The position numbers were made by a program, and so were the translations under genes. This document shows positions 1 through 5,148 of a DNA stretch of 5,148 nt, piece after piece. Source of the DNA: an uncultured Sulfurovum sp. (GTDB lineage: Bacteria; Campylobacterota; Campylobacteria; Campylobacterales; Sulfurovaceae); contig CACVAU010000051.1 of assembly GCA_902727915.1 (NCBI GenBank), forward strand, positions 1-5,148, written 5' to 3'. Position 1 is the stretch's first letter, and each line of letters opens with the position of its first letter. The notes below the pieces were generated by a model that saw only the letters and a list, made by a program, of their open reading frames with translations, made no database searches and was not told where the DNA came from.

Positions 1-29
1 TTTCCAAAAGGAGTTTTATTATTTTTCAT
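1..29 (-). CDS. Possible 5' end of a divergent gene (partial, weak)
   Basis: On the minus strand an ATG at 29-27 opens a frame reading MKNNKTPFG that runs off the window edge without a stop. A TACAAT hexamer on the same strand (42-37) lies just upstream, which would make the message almost leaderless, and I see no good ribosome binding site next to the ATG. Nine codons cannot identify a product. The competing reading is that 1-84 is the tail of a plus-strand gene: that frame is also open and ends at TAG 82-84. I cannot decide between them, so confidence is low. Confidence 0.2.
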
Positions 30-45
30 AAAGATTATTGTACCC

Positions 46-58
46 TTTAGCTACAATC
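46..58 (+). promoter_or_regulatory. Probable sigma70-type promoter for the small coiled-coil gene
   Basis: TACAAT at 52-57, preceded by TAGC and by T-rich stretches at 14-27, fits the Campylobacterota pattern of a good -10 box with periodic T-runs in place of a conserved -35. The start codon at 87 lies about 30 bases downstream, leaving room for a short leader with the ribosome binding site AAAGGA (75-80). A second TACAAT on the opposite strand (42-37) would make this a divergent promoter region. This is pattern reading only. Confidence 0.35.
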
Positions 59-86
59 AATTTCTTAAAACAACAAAGGATTAGAG

Positions 87-398
87 ATGAATGAGGATAA
101 ATTAAAGCAAATACTCTTTGCATTACAAGAACAAAATAAAGAGTTATTAACCATGGTAATGCACTTACAAGTTTCAAACAATGAGCTAAAAGAGCAATTA
201 AATAATGACTTCTATAAAGTATACGAAGAGTTATACAATCAAAAAGAAGCAGGAGAGGTAAAAGACTTTTTAGAATCTAAAAAATTTATAGTTGGTGAAT
301 TAAATGATATGACAGGAAAAGAGAGTGCTAAAGCCATAGAAAGATTTAATGAAAATTATGAGTTTATGGAAGAGAATCTTGAGAGGATTTTTGGGTAA
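87..398 (+). CDS. Small hypothetical protein, probable coiled coil (103 aa)
   Basis: I do not recognise this family. The start is well supported: AAAGGA at 75-80 lies six bases before the ATG. The protein is highly charged, rich in Glu, Lys, Asn and Gln, with no signal peptide or membrane segment, so it should be cytosolic. Residues about 5-50 have hydrophobic residues (L6, I9, L13, L20, M23, L27) spaced as in an amphipathic helix or short coiled coil, which suggests oligomerisation or a protein partner. Residues 55-103 look like further charged helices. It lies about 100 bases outside the repeat-bounded NTPase module, so nothing in the sequence links the two functionally. No terminator is visible after its stop codon. 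A different frame (358-474) overlaps its end and continues 76 bases beyond; I treat that as chance. Confidence 0.75.
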   Translation: MNEDKLKQILFALQEQNKELLTMVMHLQVSNNELKEQLNNDFYKVYEELYNQKEAGEVKDFLESKKFIVGELNDMTGKESAKAIERFNENYEFMEENLERIFG

Positions 399-499
399 AT
401 TACAGGAAGTAGATAGTGGTGATATTATTCCTTTCATAATGTTTGTGACTTTGGAGAGTGATTTGAAGGGTTAGTAAAATTAGAGTTAAATACAGTCTT

Positions 500-572
500 G
501 TAGGGTGCTGTTTTTAACGCACCGTTAATAATGTTGGTATAAAATAAAGTTTCGCCAAAAGGCTTCTAACAT
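500..572 (+). repeat. Left inverted repeat of the NTPase module
   Basis: Compared with the reverse complement of 1954-2029, three blocks match in the same order and at nearly the same spacing: 500-526 (25 of 27 identical, GTAGGGTGCTG to GCACCGTT), 549-562 (13 of 14, GTTTCGCC then AAAAGG) and TAACAT at 567-572. The stretch between the first two blocks is AT-rich and needs small gaps to align. The first block folds: 504-508 pairs with 519-523, T509 bulges, 510-512 pairs with 516-518, and the loop is TTT. GCC 554-556 can pair with GGC 561-563 around an AAAA loop. GTAG (500-503) sits directly at the foot of the first hairpin, as in REP elements. Confidence 0.85.
538..545 (+). promoter_or_regulatory. 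Possible -10 box for the NTPase gene, inside the left repeat
   Basis: TATAAAAT at 538-545 lies in the AT-rich spacer between the two conserved blocks of the left repeat, about 58 bases before the start codon. No clear -35 is visible, which is usual in Campylobacterota. The matching place in the right repeat, read on the minus strand, has CATACTTAAAT, a poorer box. If it is real, the module carries its own promoter and the left repeat sets the cargo gene's expression. Confidence 0.35.
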
Positions 573-602
573 TTAATATATTCAGTAAAGGAACATATTT
601 AT

Positions 603-1952
603 ATGTCAAATAAAGAAAGATTAGAAAATTATCTTTTAAAAGAAAGAACTTTTTTACTAGATGATATTAATAATGGAAAGACCATTATGATTTCAGGTGC
701 TTGGGGAGCAGGTAAAACTCACTTTTGGAAAGAAGAGATTGCAAAAGAACAAAAAAAAGTTCAAAAAGATGGGAAAGAAGTAAATAAATATACGGCTGAA
801 GAATATAATGAAGGGTTACATTCAAAACTAAAAGGTAAAGAAAAAGCTTGTGTGTATGTTAGTTTATATGGAAAAACTTCTATAGAAGCCATTGAGTTAG
901 ATGTTTATATGAAAGCTTATCAAAATATTGTTGGTGATGCAGATTTAGTAAGTAAAACTTGTTCAGTATTTACAAATGTAGGTAAAAATTTAGGAAATAT
1001 GGCACACAAAGGTGCTGGAGGTGCATTTTCTTGGATAGAAAATCTTGTAGATAAAGATAAATTTGATAAAGCTGGAAAATATTTAGAGAATGGTGGTGTA
1101 GTTTGTTTTGATGATTTTGAACGTAAATCCAAAGAGATTGACCTCAATGATTTATTTGGATTTATCTCACAACTTGCTTTAGAGTATAGATGTAAAGTAA
1201 TTATTATTTTAAATAGTGATGTCTTTAAAGGAAAAGAAGCAGAAATATTTAAAAATGTAAAAGAAAAAACAGTAAATAAGTTTTTATATTTTGAACCTAC
1301 TATTGAAGAATTATTTAATTCTATTGCTAAGGATGAAAAATATAGTATTTTATATGATTATAAAAGTGATATTTTAAAAGCTATTGAAGAGACAGAAGAA
1401 CTGAATGCTCGAATATATATACAGGTTTTAGATAATTGTTTAGAATGGTTGATAGTTAAAGCGAGTTTGGATGCTAAGATAGTTCGAGTATTAGTTTTAG
1501 GGACTTTTAACTTTGTTTTGAATCATATGGTTTTGGATTATCAAGAAATAGATTTTAAAGAATTTAGAATTCGAAATAGTGGTTTTGCGTCTAATGATAC
1601 TAGCACACATGGTATATTACAATATAATATAGTTGAATTTTATTCTAGTATATTTAAGGGATATAATAAGATTGCAGCAAAAACTAATATAGCATATAGG
1701 CAAAAGGTAAGTAGACAATCTGAAGGAAATTTTCTTAAGAGTTTAAAACTTAAAGTTACAAAGGTTAATACAGATAAAAATTCAATAATCTCTGAAAAAA
1801 ATCAAGAAGAACATTTGTATTGGATAAATGAAAATGAACAAAAATTAAAAGCTTTATGGAAGTATGGTTATAGATTATACTATGTAGCTGATGTAGATGA
1901 AGAAACCTATAATGAAATAGCTCAATTTATAAAATCAGGAATTTTAATTTGA
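603..1952 (+). CDS. KAP-family P-loop NTPase (449 aa), cargo of the repeat-bounded module
   Basis: Seen: a Walker A motif GAWGAGKT at residues 32-39 (K38, T39), then VSLYGKTSIEAIE near 86-98, a segment typical of KAP-like NTPases just after the first strand-helix unit, then Walker B VVCFDDFER at 166-174 (D170, D171), then a strand ending in N204 (IIILNSD) in the sensor-1 place. Residues 230-449 are mostly helical and charged, with no domain I recognise and no obvious nuclease, TIR or protease effector. Classical KAP proteins often carry membrane helices inserted in the NTPase domain; here residues 120-148 are only Gly/Ala-rich, so the protein is probably soluble. The start is supported by AAAGGA at 587-592, ten bases upstream. 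An A8 tract at 751-758 follows the Walker A region. Family knowledge: KAP NTPases include animal Kidins220/ARMS and the F-plasmid phage-exclusion protein PifA. A defence role is inferred from this and from the module layout, not shown. Confidence 0.85.
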   Translation: MSNKERLENYLLKERTFLLDDINNGKTIMISGAWGAGKTHFWKEEIAKEQKKVQKDGKEVNKYTAEEYNEGLHSKLKGKEKACVYVSLYGKTSIEAIELDVYMKAYQNIVGDADLVSKTCSVFTNVGKNLGNMAHKGAGGAFSWIENLVDKDKFDKAGKYLENGGVVCFDDFERKSKEIDLNDLFGFISQLALEYRCKVIIILNSDVFKGKEAEIFKNVKEKTVNKFLYFEPTIEELFNSIAKDEKYSILYDYKSDILKAIEETEELNARIYIQVLDNCLEWLIVKASLDAKIVRVLVLGTFNFVLNHMVLDYQEIDFKEFRIRNSGFASNDTSTHGILQYNIVEFYSSIFKGYNKIAAKTNIAYRQKVSRQSEGNFLKSLKLKVTKVNTDKNSIISEKNQEEHLYWINENEQKLKALWKYGYRLYYVADVDEETYNEIAQFIKSGILI

Positions 1953-1953
1953 T

Positions 1954-2029
1954 ATGTTATATAAACCTTTCGGCGAAACATTTAAGTATGCCAATTATTT
2001 TAAACGGTGCGTTGAAAACAGCACTCTAC
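1954..2029 (-). repeat. Right inverted repeat of the NTPase module
   Basis: This is the reverse-oriented partner of 500-572. Conserved blocks on the plus strand are ATGTTA (1954-1959), CCTTTCGGCGAAAC (1966-1979) and AACGGTGC through CTCTAC (2003-2029). The hairpin pairs GTGC 2007-2010 with GCAC 2021-2024 and GTT 2011-2013 with AAC 2017-2019, with A2020 bulged and a GAA loop. The base differences from the left copy fall in the loop and at the outermost stem pair. On the minus strand GCC and GGT enclose a GAAA loop, matching GCC and GGC around AAAA on the left. The repeat starts two bases after the NTPase stop and ends 11 bases before the next start codon. The hairpin is not followed by a T-run, so it is not a classical terminator. 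Confidence 0.85.
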
Positions 2030-2039
2030 GGAACCCATT

Positions 2040-2474
2040 ATGAAAACTAACCTCTACCTAACCCAAACCGACACCACCATAGGCTACGTCTCCCAAGACC
2101 CAAAAAAAATAGACAAAGCAAAAAGAAGAAAGCCAAATAAACACTACATTCAAGTAGTGAATTCACTAGAAACACTTAAAAAGTTTAGCAGAGTGCCAAA
2201 CAAATATAAAAACCAAGTGCGTCGTGCTAAACAGACAACATTTATCATGCCTAACGGAATGTCATTTCGTGTGGTGAAAAATACGGAACATAATTTACTC
2301 TTAGACAGATTAAAGTGGGTATTCTCTTCTTCAGCAAATTTAAGTGGGGCTGAGTATGATGAGACTTATGCTAGAGATAATGCAGAGGTTATACTCTCTT
2401 TTCCTAAACAACGTAATGGAAAAGCATCGACTATTTATAAACTTAGCCAAACTAATATAAGGTCTATCCGTTAA
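2040..2474 (+). CDS. Short Sua5/YciO/YrdC-like protein (144 aa)
   Basis: Seen: LTQTDTTIG at residues 7-15 corresponds to the family's YPTDTxYG nucleotide/threonine-site motif, the basic stretch AKRRKPNKHYIQVV at 27-40 to the K-x-R region, TTFIMPNGMSFRVV at 66-79 to the central strands, and SSANLSG at 97-103 to the S-x-x-N motif. The family makes threonylcarbamoyl-AMP for the t6A modification of tRNAs reading ANN codons, or binds dsRNA. At 144 residues it is shorter than typical TsaC/YrdC (about 180-200) and lacks the C-terminal part, and the central TVYG is replaced by TTIG. It may be a diverged paralogue rather than the essential synthase. The ribosome site is weak (GGAA, 2030-2033) and touches the right repeat. 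The first 21 codons are strikingly C-rich. An A8 tract lies at 2102-2109. The stop overlaps the nagA start by one base. Confidence 0.8.
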   Translation: MKTNLYLTQTDTTIGYVSQDPKKIDKAKRRKPNKHYIQVVNSLETLKKFSRVPNKYKNQVRRAKQTTFIMPNGMSFRVVKNTEHNLLLDRLKWVFSSSANLSGAEYDETYARDNAEVILSFPKQRNGKASTIYKLSQTNIRSIR

Positions 2475-3595
2475 TGAAAACCATAATAAATGCAAAGATA
2501 ATTACAAAAGATGAAGTGTTAGAAGGTTATGTACTTACTTTTGATGAGAAGATTATTTCTATAAGTCAAAAAGTTCCTCAAAACATAGAAATTATAGATG
2601 CTAATGGACTTTACCTTTCGGCTGGATTTATAGACATACACATACATGGTTCAAATGGTTATGATGTTATGGATGGAACGGTGGAAGCATTAGATGGCAT
2701 AGCTAAAAGCATACTTCAAACAGGGACAACTTCTTTTTTAGCTACGACCATGACCATGAGTTCTGAAGATATTCACAAAGCTTTGTTAAATGTACAGAAT
2801 TTTAAAGCTAAAGGTGGAGCGAAAGTTTTAGGGACACATTTAGAAGGTCCTTTTATAAATACCATCAAACATGGTGCTCAAAATGCTGCACATATTCAAA
2901 AGCCAAATAGGGAACTTATAGAGCCGTACATGGATTCTGTTAAGATGATAACACTTGCTCCAGAGGTTGAAGGTGGAAAAGCGTTTGTGGAGTATTTAAG
3001 TGCCGAATACCCACATATATTGTTAAGCATAGGACACTCTGATGCTTCTTATGAAGAGGCTAAAAAGAGTTTTACTTGGGGTGTTTCACATGCTACACAT
3101 CTGTTTAATGCTATGAATCCTTTGCATCATAGAGAACCGGGTATAGTAGGTGCCGTACTTGAAAATGATGAGGTTTCATGTGATATTATTCCTGATTTAA
3201 TACACATACATCCTTCTTTTTTTAACTTATTGTATAAACTTAAAAAAGAGCAATTAGTTTTAGTGACTGATGCCATGAGAGCAGGGTGTTTACATTGTGG
3301 TATTTCAGAAGTCGGAGGTCAGAAAGTCATTGTTAAAGATGGAGAAGCACGGCTTGAAGATGGCACATTGGCTGGTTCAGTTTTGAAAATGAATGAAGCA
3401 TTAAAGAATTTTTATGAGCATACAGAGATTACTTTACCAGATTTACTTTCTATTGTAACGAATATTCCTGCCAAAAGATTAGGGTTCAATAAAGGAGTAC
3501 TAGAGAAAGGTTATGAGGCTGATTTAGTCTTGTTTGATGAAGCATTTGAAATCCATAAAGTATATGTTGATGGGAATATTGTTTTCAAACATTAA
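2474..3595 (+). CDS. nagA: N-acetylglucosamine-6-phosphate deacetylase
   Basis: NagA removes acetate from GlcNAc-6-phosphate to give glucosamine-6-phosphate, in cytosolic amino-sugar or murein recycling. The 373 residues show the full amidohydrolase signature: the HIH pair at H56/H58, HLEGPF with metal ligand E124, SIGHSD with H188, ATHLFNAM with H209, HHREPG with R220, LIHIHP with substrate-side H244, and VTDAM with catalytic D266. The intact H-x-H matches Bacillus-type NagA; E. coli NagA has Gln and Asn there. Length is normal for the family. The start codon shares one base with the previous stop (TAATG), which favours translational coupling; AAGG about 11 bases upstream could serve as ribosome site. 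No nagB, nagK or sugar transporter lies in the window, so the source of substrate is unknown. Confidence 0.95.
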   Translation: MKTIINAKIITKDEVLEGYVLTFDEKIISISQKVPQNIEIIDANGLYLSAGFIDIHIHGSNGYDVMDGTVEALDGIAKSILQTGTTSFLATTMTMSSEDIHKALLNVQNFKAKGGAKVLGTHLEGPFINTIKHGAQNAAHIQKPNRELIEPYMDSVKMITLAPEVEGGKAFVEYLSAEYPHILLSIGHSDASYEEAKKSFTWGVSHATHLFNAMNPLHHREPGIVGAVLENDEVSCDIIPDLIHIHPSFFNLLYKLKKEQLVLVTDAMRAGCLHCGISEVGGQKVIVKDGEARLEDGTLAGSVLKMNEALKNFYEHTEITLPDLLSIVTNIPAKRLGFNKGVLEKGYEADLVLFDEAFEIHKVYVDGNIVFKH

Positions 3596-3601
3596 TTTCG
3601 A

Positions 3602-3607
3602 TAGAAT
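3602..3607 (+). promoter_or_regulatory. Probable sigma70 -10 box upstream of aroQ
   Basis: TAGAAT at 3602-3607, followed by TAC and preceded by spaced T-runs across the end of nagA (3579-3598), matches the Campylobacterota promoter pattern. It lies 38 bases before the aroQ start in the only real gap of this gene string, so aroQ and the peptidase gene can be transcribed without nagA. No terminator is visible after nagA, so read-through is also possible. Confidence 0.45.
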
Positions 3608-3639
3608 TACTGCAAATTAATAAACAAGGCACTAAAAGA

Positions 3640-4131
3640 ATGAAAGTAGTAGTAATCCAAGGTCCAAACCTTAATATGCTAGGTATGAGAGAACAAAATA
3701 TTTATGGACCAATGAAATTAGAAGATATTCATAACCAAATTGAGGGTGTAGCTAAGCAAAATAACGTAGACGTTGAATTTTTTCAGTCAAACTTAGAAGG
3801 TGAAATTGTAGATAGACTTCAAGAGTGTTATGGTGATGCTGATGGTATTATTATTAACCCTGCTGCTTATACTCATACTTCGATTGCTATTCGTGATGCA
3901 ATTTCAGCAATTAACATTCCAACAGTAGAAGTTCACCTTTCAAATATTTATCAAAGAGAAGAGTTTAGAAAAAAATCATTAACAGCTCCTGTATGTGCTG
4001 GACAAATTACTGGTTTTGGACCAATGTCTTACCACTTAGGAATGATTTCAATTATTCAAATTATGAATGAAGTAGCTGCTATGAAAGCAGACCAAGCAGC
4101 ACAAATAGCACAACAAAACCTACAAGGTTAA
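3640..4131 (+). CDS. aroQ: Type II 3-dehydroquinate dehydratase
   Basis: AroQ converts 3-dehydroquinate to 3-dehydroshikimate, the third step of the shikimate pathway to aromatic amino acids, in the cytosol as a dodecamer. The sequence shows the N-terminal [11 protein letters not shown] with R17 and the catalytic Y22 (NIYG) on the flexible lid, N73 in [11 protein letters not shown]99 in VEVHLSN, and the arginines R106 and R110 of REEFR. At 163 residues it is slightly longer than the usual 145-150, with an Ala/Gln-rich C-terminal tail (about 144-163), as in Helicobacter. The start is supported by alignment of [10 protein letters not shown] with the family; AAGG at 3626-3629 is a modest ribosome site ten bases upstream. 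The next gene begins 26 bases after the stop. Confidence 0.97.
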   Translation: MKVVVIQGPNLNMLGMREQNIYGPMKLEDIHNQIEGVAKQNNVDVEFFQSNLEGEIVDRLQECYGDADGIIINPAAYTHTSIAIRDAISAINIPTVEVHLSNIYQREEFRKKSLTAPVCAGQITGFGPMSYHLGMISIIQIMNEVAAMKADQAAQIAQQNLQG

Positions 4132-4157
4132 TACTTTATAAAAAAGGGGAGCTTCCT

Positions 4158-5148
4158 ATGAATTACATCGTAAAAGACGAAAATGCCATCTATTATGAGT
4201 GTGGCTTTAGTTCAGATAATGCACTGTTTTTAAAATTAGGAAGCGAATCTTTTTTTATTACTGACTCACGTTATGCTGTTGAAGCAGAAGAACTTGTTAA
4301 AGGTGCTACTGTTATTATTAACGGTGACTTACTTGGCGAAGCCAATAAACTCATTAAACAATCAACAATTAAGAAGTTAACGTATGATCCTAAAGAGTGG
4401 AGTCTATTTCATTTTGGAAAGTTAAGTGAGGGCTTAAAAGTTAAGTTTAAAGCGTCACCAGATTTTTCACATAGGAAAAGAGTTGTGAAAAGTTCAGAAG
4501 AGCTTTTATTTTTAAGAAAAGCTGTTCAACTTGGGGCTAGTGCTTTTAATGATTTTTCAGACCTTATTCATAAACATGGTTTCAATGAAGATGAAAATAT
4601 GTTGACTTTTATGGGAAAAGCAATGCTTTCTCAAAAAGGGAAGTATGAACTCTCTTTTGATCCTATTACAGCTGTTAATGCCAATGCTGCTAAACCTCAC
4701 GCTTTACCTACTGAAACAAAATTAAAAACTAATGATCTACTTTTAGTTGATGCAGGGTTAAAATATAAGCGTTACTGTTCAGATAGAACACGTACAGTCT
4801 CTGCGACAGACGATTTTAAATTTGGATATGAGCAGAAGTTTAAAAAGAAAAAGATTCAAAAAGCTTATGATTTGGTTTTAAAAGCACATGATAATGCCAT
4901 TGAAAAAGCACGTTCAGGAATGAAAGCAAAGAAAATAGATGCCTTTACACGAGATATCATTACAAAAGCTGGATTTGGAGAGTACTATGTTCACTCTACA
5001 GGTCATGGTGTTGGTTTAGACATTCACGAAATGCCTTACATAAGTGCTAAGTCTGATATGAAAGTAGAAGATGGTATGGTCTATACCATTGAACCGGGTA
5101 TTTATATTCCTGGTGAATTTGGAATTCGTATTGAAGATATGGTAGTTA
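4158..5148 (+). CDS. M24-family Xaa-Pro peptidase (3' end cut by window)
   Basis: A frame opens at ATG 4158, seven bases after a strong ribosome site (AAGGGGA, 4144-4150), and stays open for 330 codons to the window end. Residues 1-110 form the creatinase-type N-terminal domain; about 115-330 is the pita-bread metallopeptidase domain. All five metal ligands are visible: D198 (LLVDAGLKY), D209 (CSDRTRT), H283 (STGHGVGLDIHE), E312 (TIEPG) and E326 (RIEDM). H181 (KPHALPT) and H290 are the expected active-site histidines. The enzyme should cleave peptides at bonds involving proline, in the cytosol, with Mn or another divalent metal. Judging from family members of about 340 residues, only some 10-15 residues are missing. 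The Lys-rich stretch at 227-234 lies between the second ligand and the following helix. Helicobacter homologues next to aroQ are called pepQ; aminopeptidase versus dipeptidase activity cannot be told from sequence. Confidence 0.93.
   Translation, partial: MNYIVKDENAIYYECGFSSDNALFLKLGSESFFITDSRYAVEAEELVKGATVIINGDLLGEANKLIKQSTIKKLTYDPKEWSLFHFGKLSEGLKVKFKASPDFSHRKRVVKSSEELLFLRKAVQLGASAFNDFSDLIHKHGFNEDENMLTFMGKAMLSQKGKYELSFDPITAVNANAAKPHALPTETKLKTNDLLLVDAGLKYKRYCSDRTRTVSATDDFKFGYEQKFKKKKIQKAYDLVLKAHDNAIEKARSGMKAKKIDAFTRDIITKAGFGEYYVHSTGHGVGLDIHEMPYISAKSDMKVEDGMVYTIEPGIYIPGEFGIRIEDMVV

Larger units (their letters stand above)
500..2029. mobile_element. Candidate non-autonomous element: KAP NTPase gene between inverted repeats
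   Basis: What is seen: two imperfect inverted repeats (500-572 and 1954-2029) enclose exactly one gene, and nothing else of note lies between them. The repeats start 31 bases before the gene's start codon on the left and 2 bases after its stop codon on the right. Similarity between the ends begins abruptly at GTAG on each side; the bases just outside differ (CTT on the left, GGA on the right), and I see no target-site duplication. There is no transposase, integrase or recombinase gene in the window. Inference: a single-cargo cassette mobilised in trans, or a gene captured between two REP-like elements. A fixed regulatory arrangement or an invertible segment is possible too. The repeats are certain; mobility is not. 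Confidence 0.4.

Noticed and set aside
1..84. Tail of an upstream plus-strand gene ending at TAG 82-84
   Set aside because: The 27-residue frame is low-complexity Phe/Ile/Leu/Lys as expected of AT-rich DNA, and promoter-like TACAAT boxes suggest an intergenic region. It remains possible without upstream sequence.
358..474. 38-residue open frame overlapping the end of the coiled-coil gene, or a frameshifted extension of that gene
   Set aside because: There is no good ribosome site, it is short, and the upstream gene ends naturally. I see no family match to support a frameshift.
500..572. Integron attC site, suggested by AAC...GTT motifs around GCACC
   Set aside because: The 7-base core boxes do not match RYYYAAC and GTTRRRY, the two copies are inverted whereas cassette arrays have them direct, and no integrase is seen.
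920..1147. 75-residue open frame on the minus strand
   Set aside because: It lies entirely inside the NTPase gene, opposite its conserved Walker B region, and its Ser/Pro-rich product looks like a shadow translation.
2003..2029. Rho-independent terminator after the NTPase gene
   Set aside because: The hairpin has a bulge, a short stem and no T-run on its 3' side, and the same structure occurs upstream of the gene in inverted form.
500..2029. Target-site duplication at the module ends
   Set aside because: The bases outside the GTAG boundaries (CTT on the left, GGA on the right) do not form a repeat, and shifting the boundary by a few bases did not help.
4141..4157. Near-palindrome around the ribosome site of the peptidase gene (GGGGAGCTTCC) as a translational switch
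   Set aside because: The palindrome is short and imperfect with no loop, so a stable structure hiding the ribosome site is unlikely.

Overview
The window is AT-rich chromosomal DNA with tightly packed genes, all clear ones on the + strand. The housekeeping genes point to Campylobacterota (Epsilonproteobacteria): the type II dehydroquinase has the Helicobacter-like sequence pattern, it is followed by an M24 proline peptidase as I recall for Helicobacter, and a short Sua5/YrdC-like protein of the kind I associate with this phylum lies nearby. A free-living Sulfurimonas/Sulfurovum/Arcobacter-type organism is my guess; the genus cannot be fixed from this sequence.

Layout. Positions 1-86 are a probable promoter region, perhaps divergent. 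A small unrecognised, probably coiled-coil protein follows (87-398). Positions 500-2029 hold a discrete module: one gene for a 449-residue KAP-type P-loop NTPase (603-1952), enclosed by two imperfect inverted repeats (500-572 and 1954-2029). Then come a short Sua5/YciO/YrdC-like gene (2040-2474) sharing one base with nagA (2474-3595), then aroQ (3640-4131) behind a likely promoter of its own, then an M24 Xaa-Pro peptidase gene (4158 onward) cut by the window end.

Main finding. The repeats around the NTPase gene agree in two blocks: 25 of 27 bases at the outer ends and 13 of 14 bases further in. On the strand reading inward from each end, similarity begins at the tetranucleotide GTAG. It is followed by a small hairpin with one bulged T, then by a second mini-hairpin whose differences are all compatible with folding. 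GTAG in front of a bulged hairpin resembles REP elements and the ends recognised by Y1 (IS200/IS605, RAYT) transposases, yet no transposase is present. The unit therefore looks like a non-autonomous, single-cargo cassette, possibly carrying a defence gene, since the KAP family includes the phage-exclusion protein PifA. Mobility and defence are both inferences. The right repeat ends 11 bases before the Sua5-like start codon, and the first 21 codons of that gene are unusually rich in C-ending codons, so the module edge may have altered this junction.

How the genes work together. The NTPase module appears unrelated to its neighbours. The Sua5-like gene and nagA are probably translationally coupled. 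aroQ and the peptidase gene are 26 bases apart and probably co-transcribed. The combination of tRNA-modification-like, amino-sugar, shikimate and peptidase genes is a compact housekeeping string rather than one pathway.
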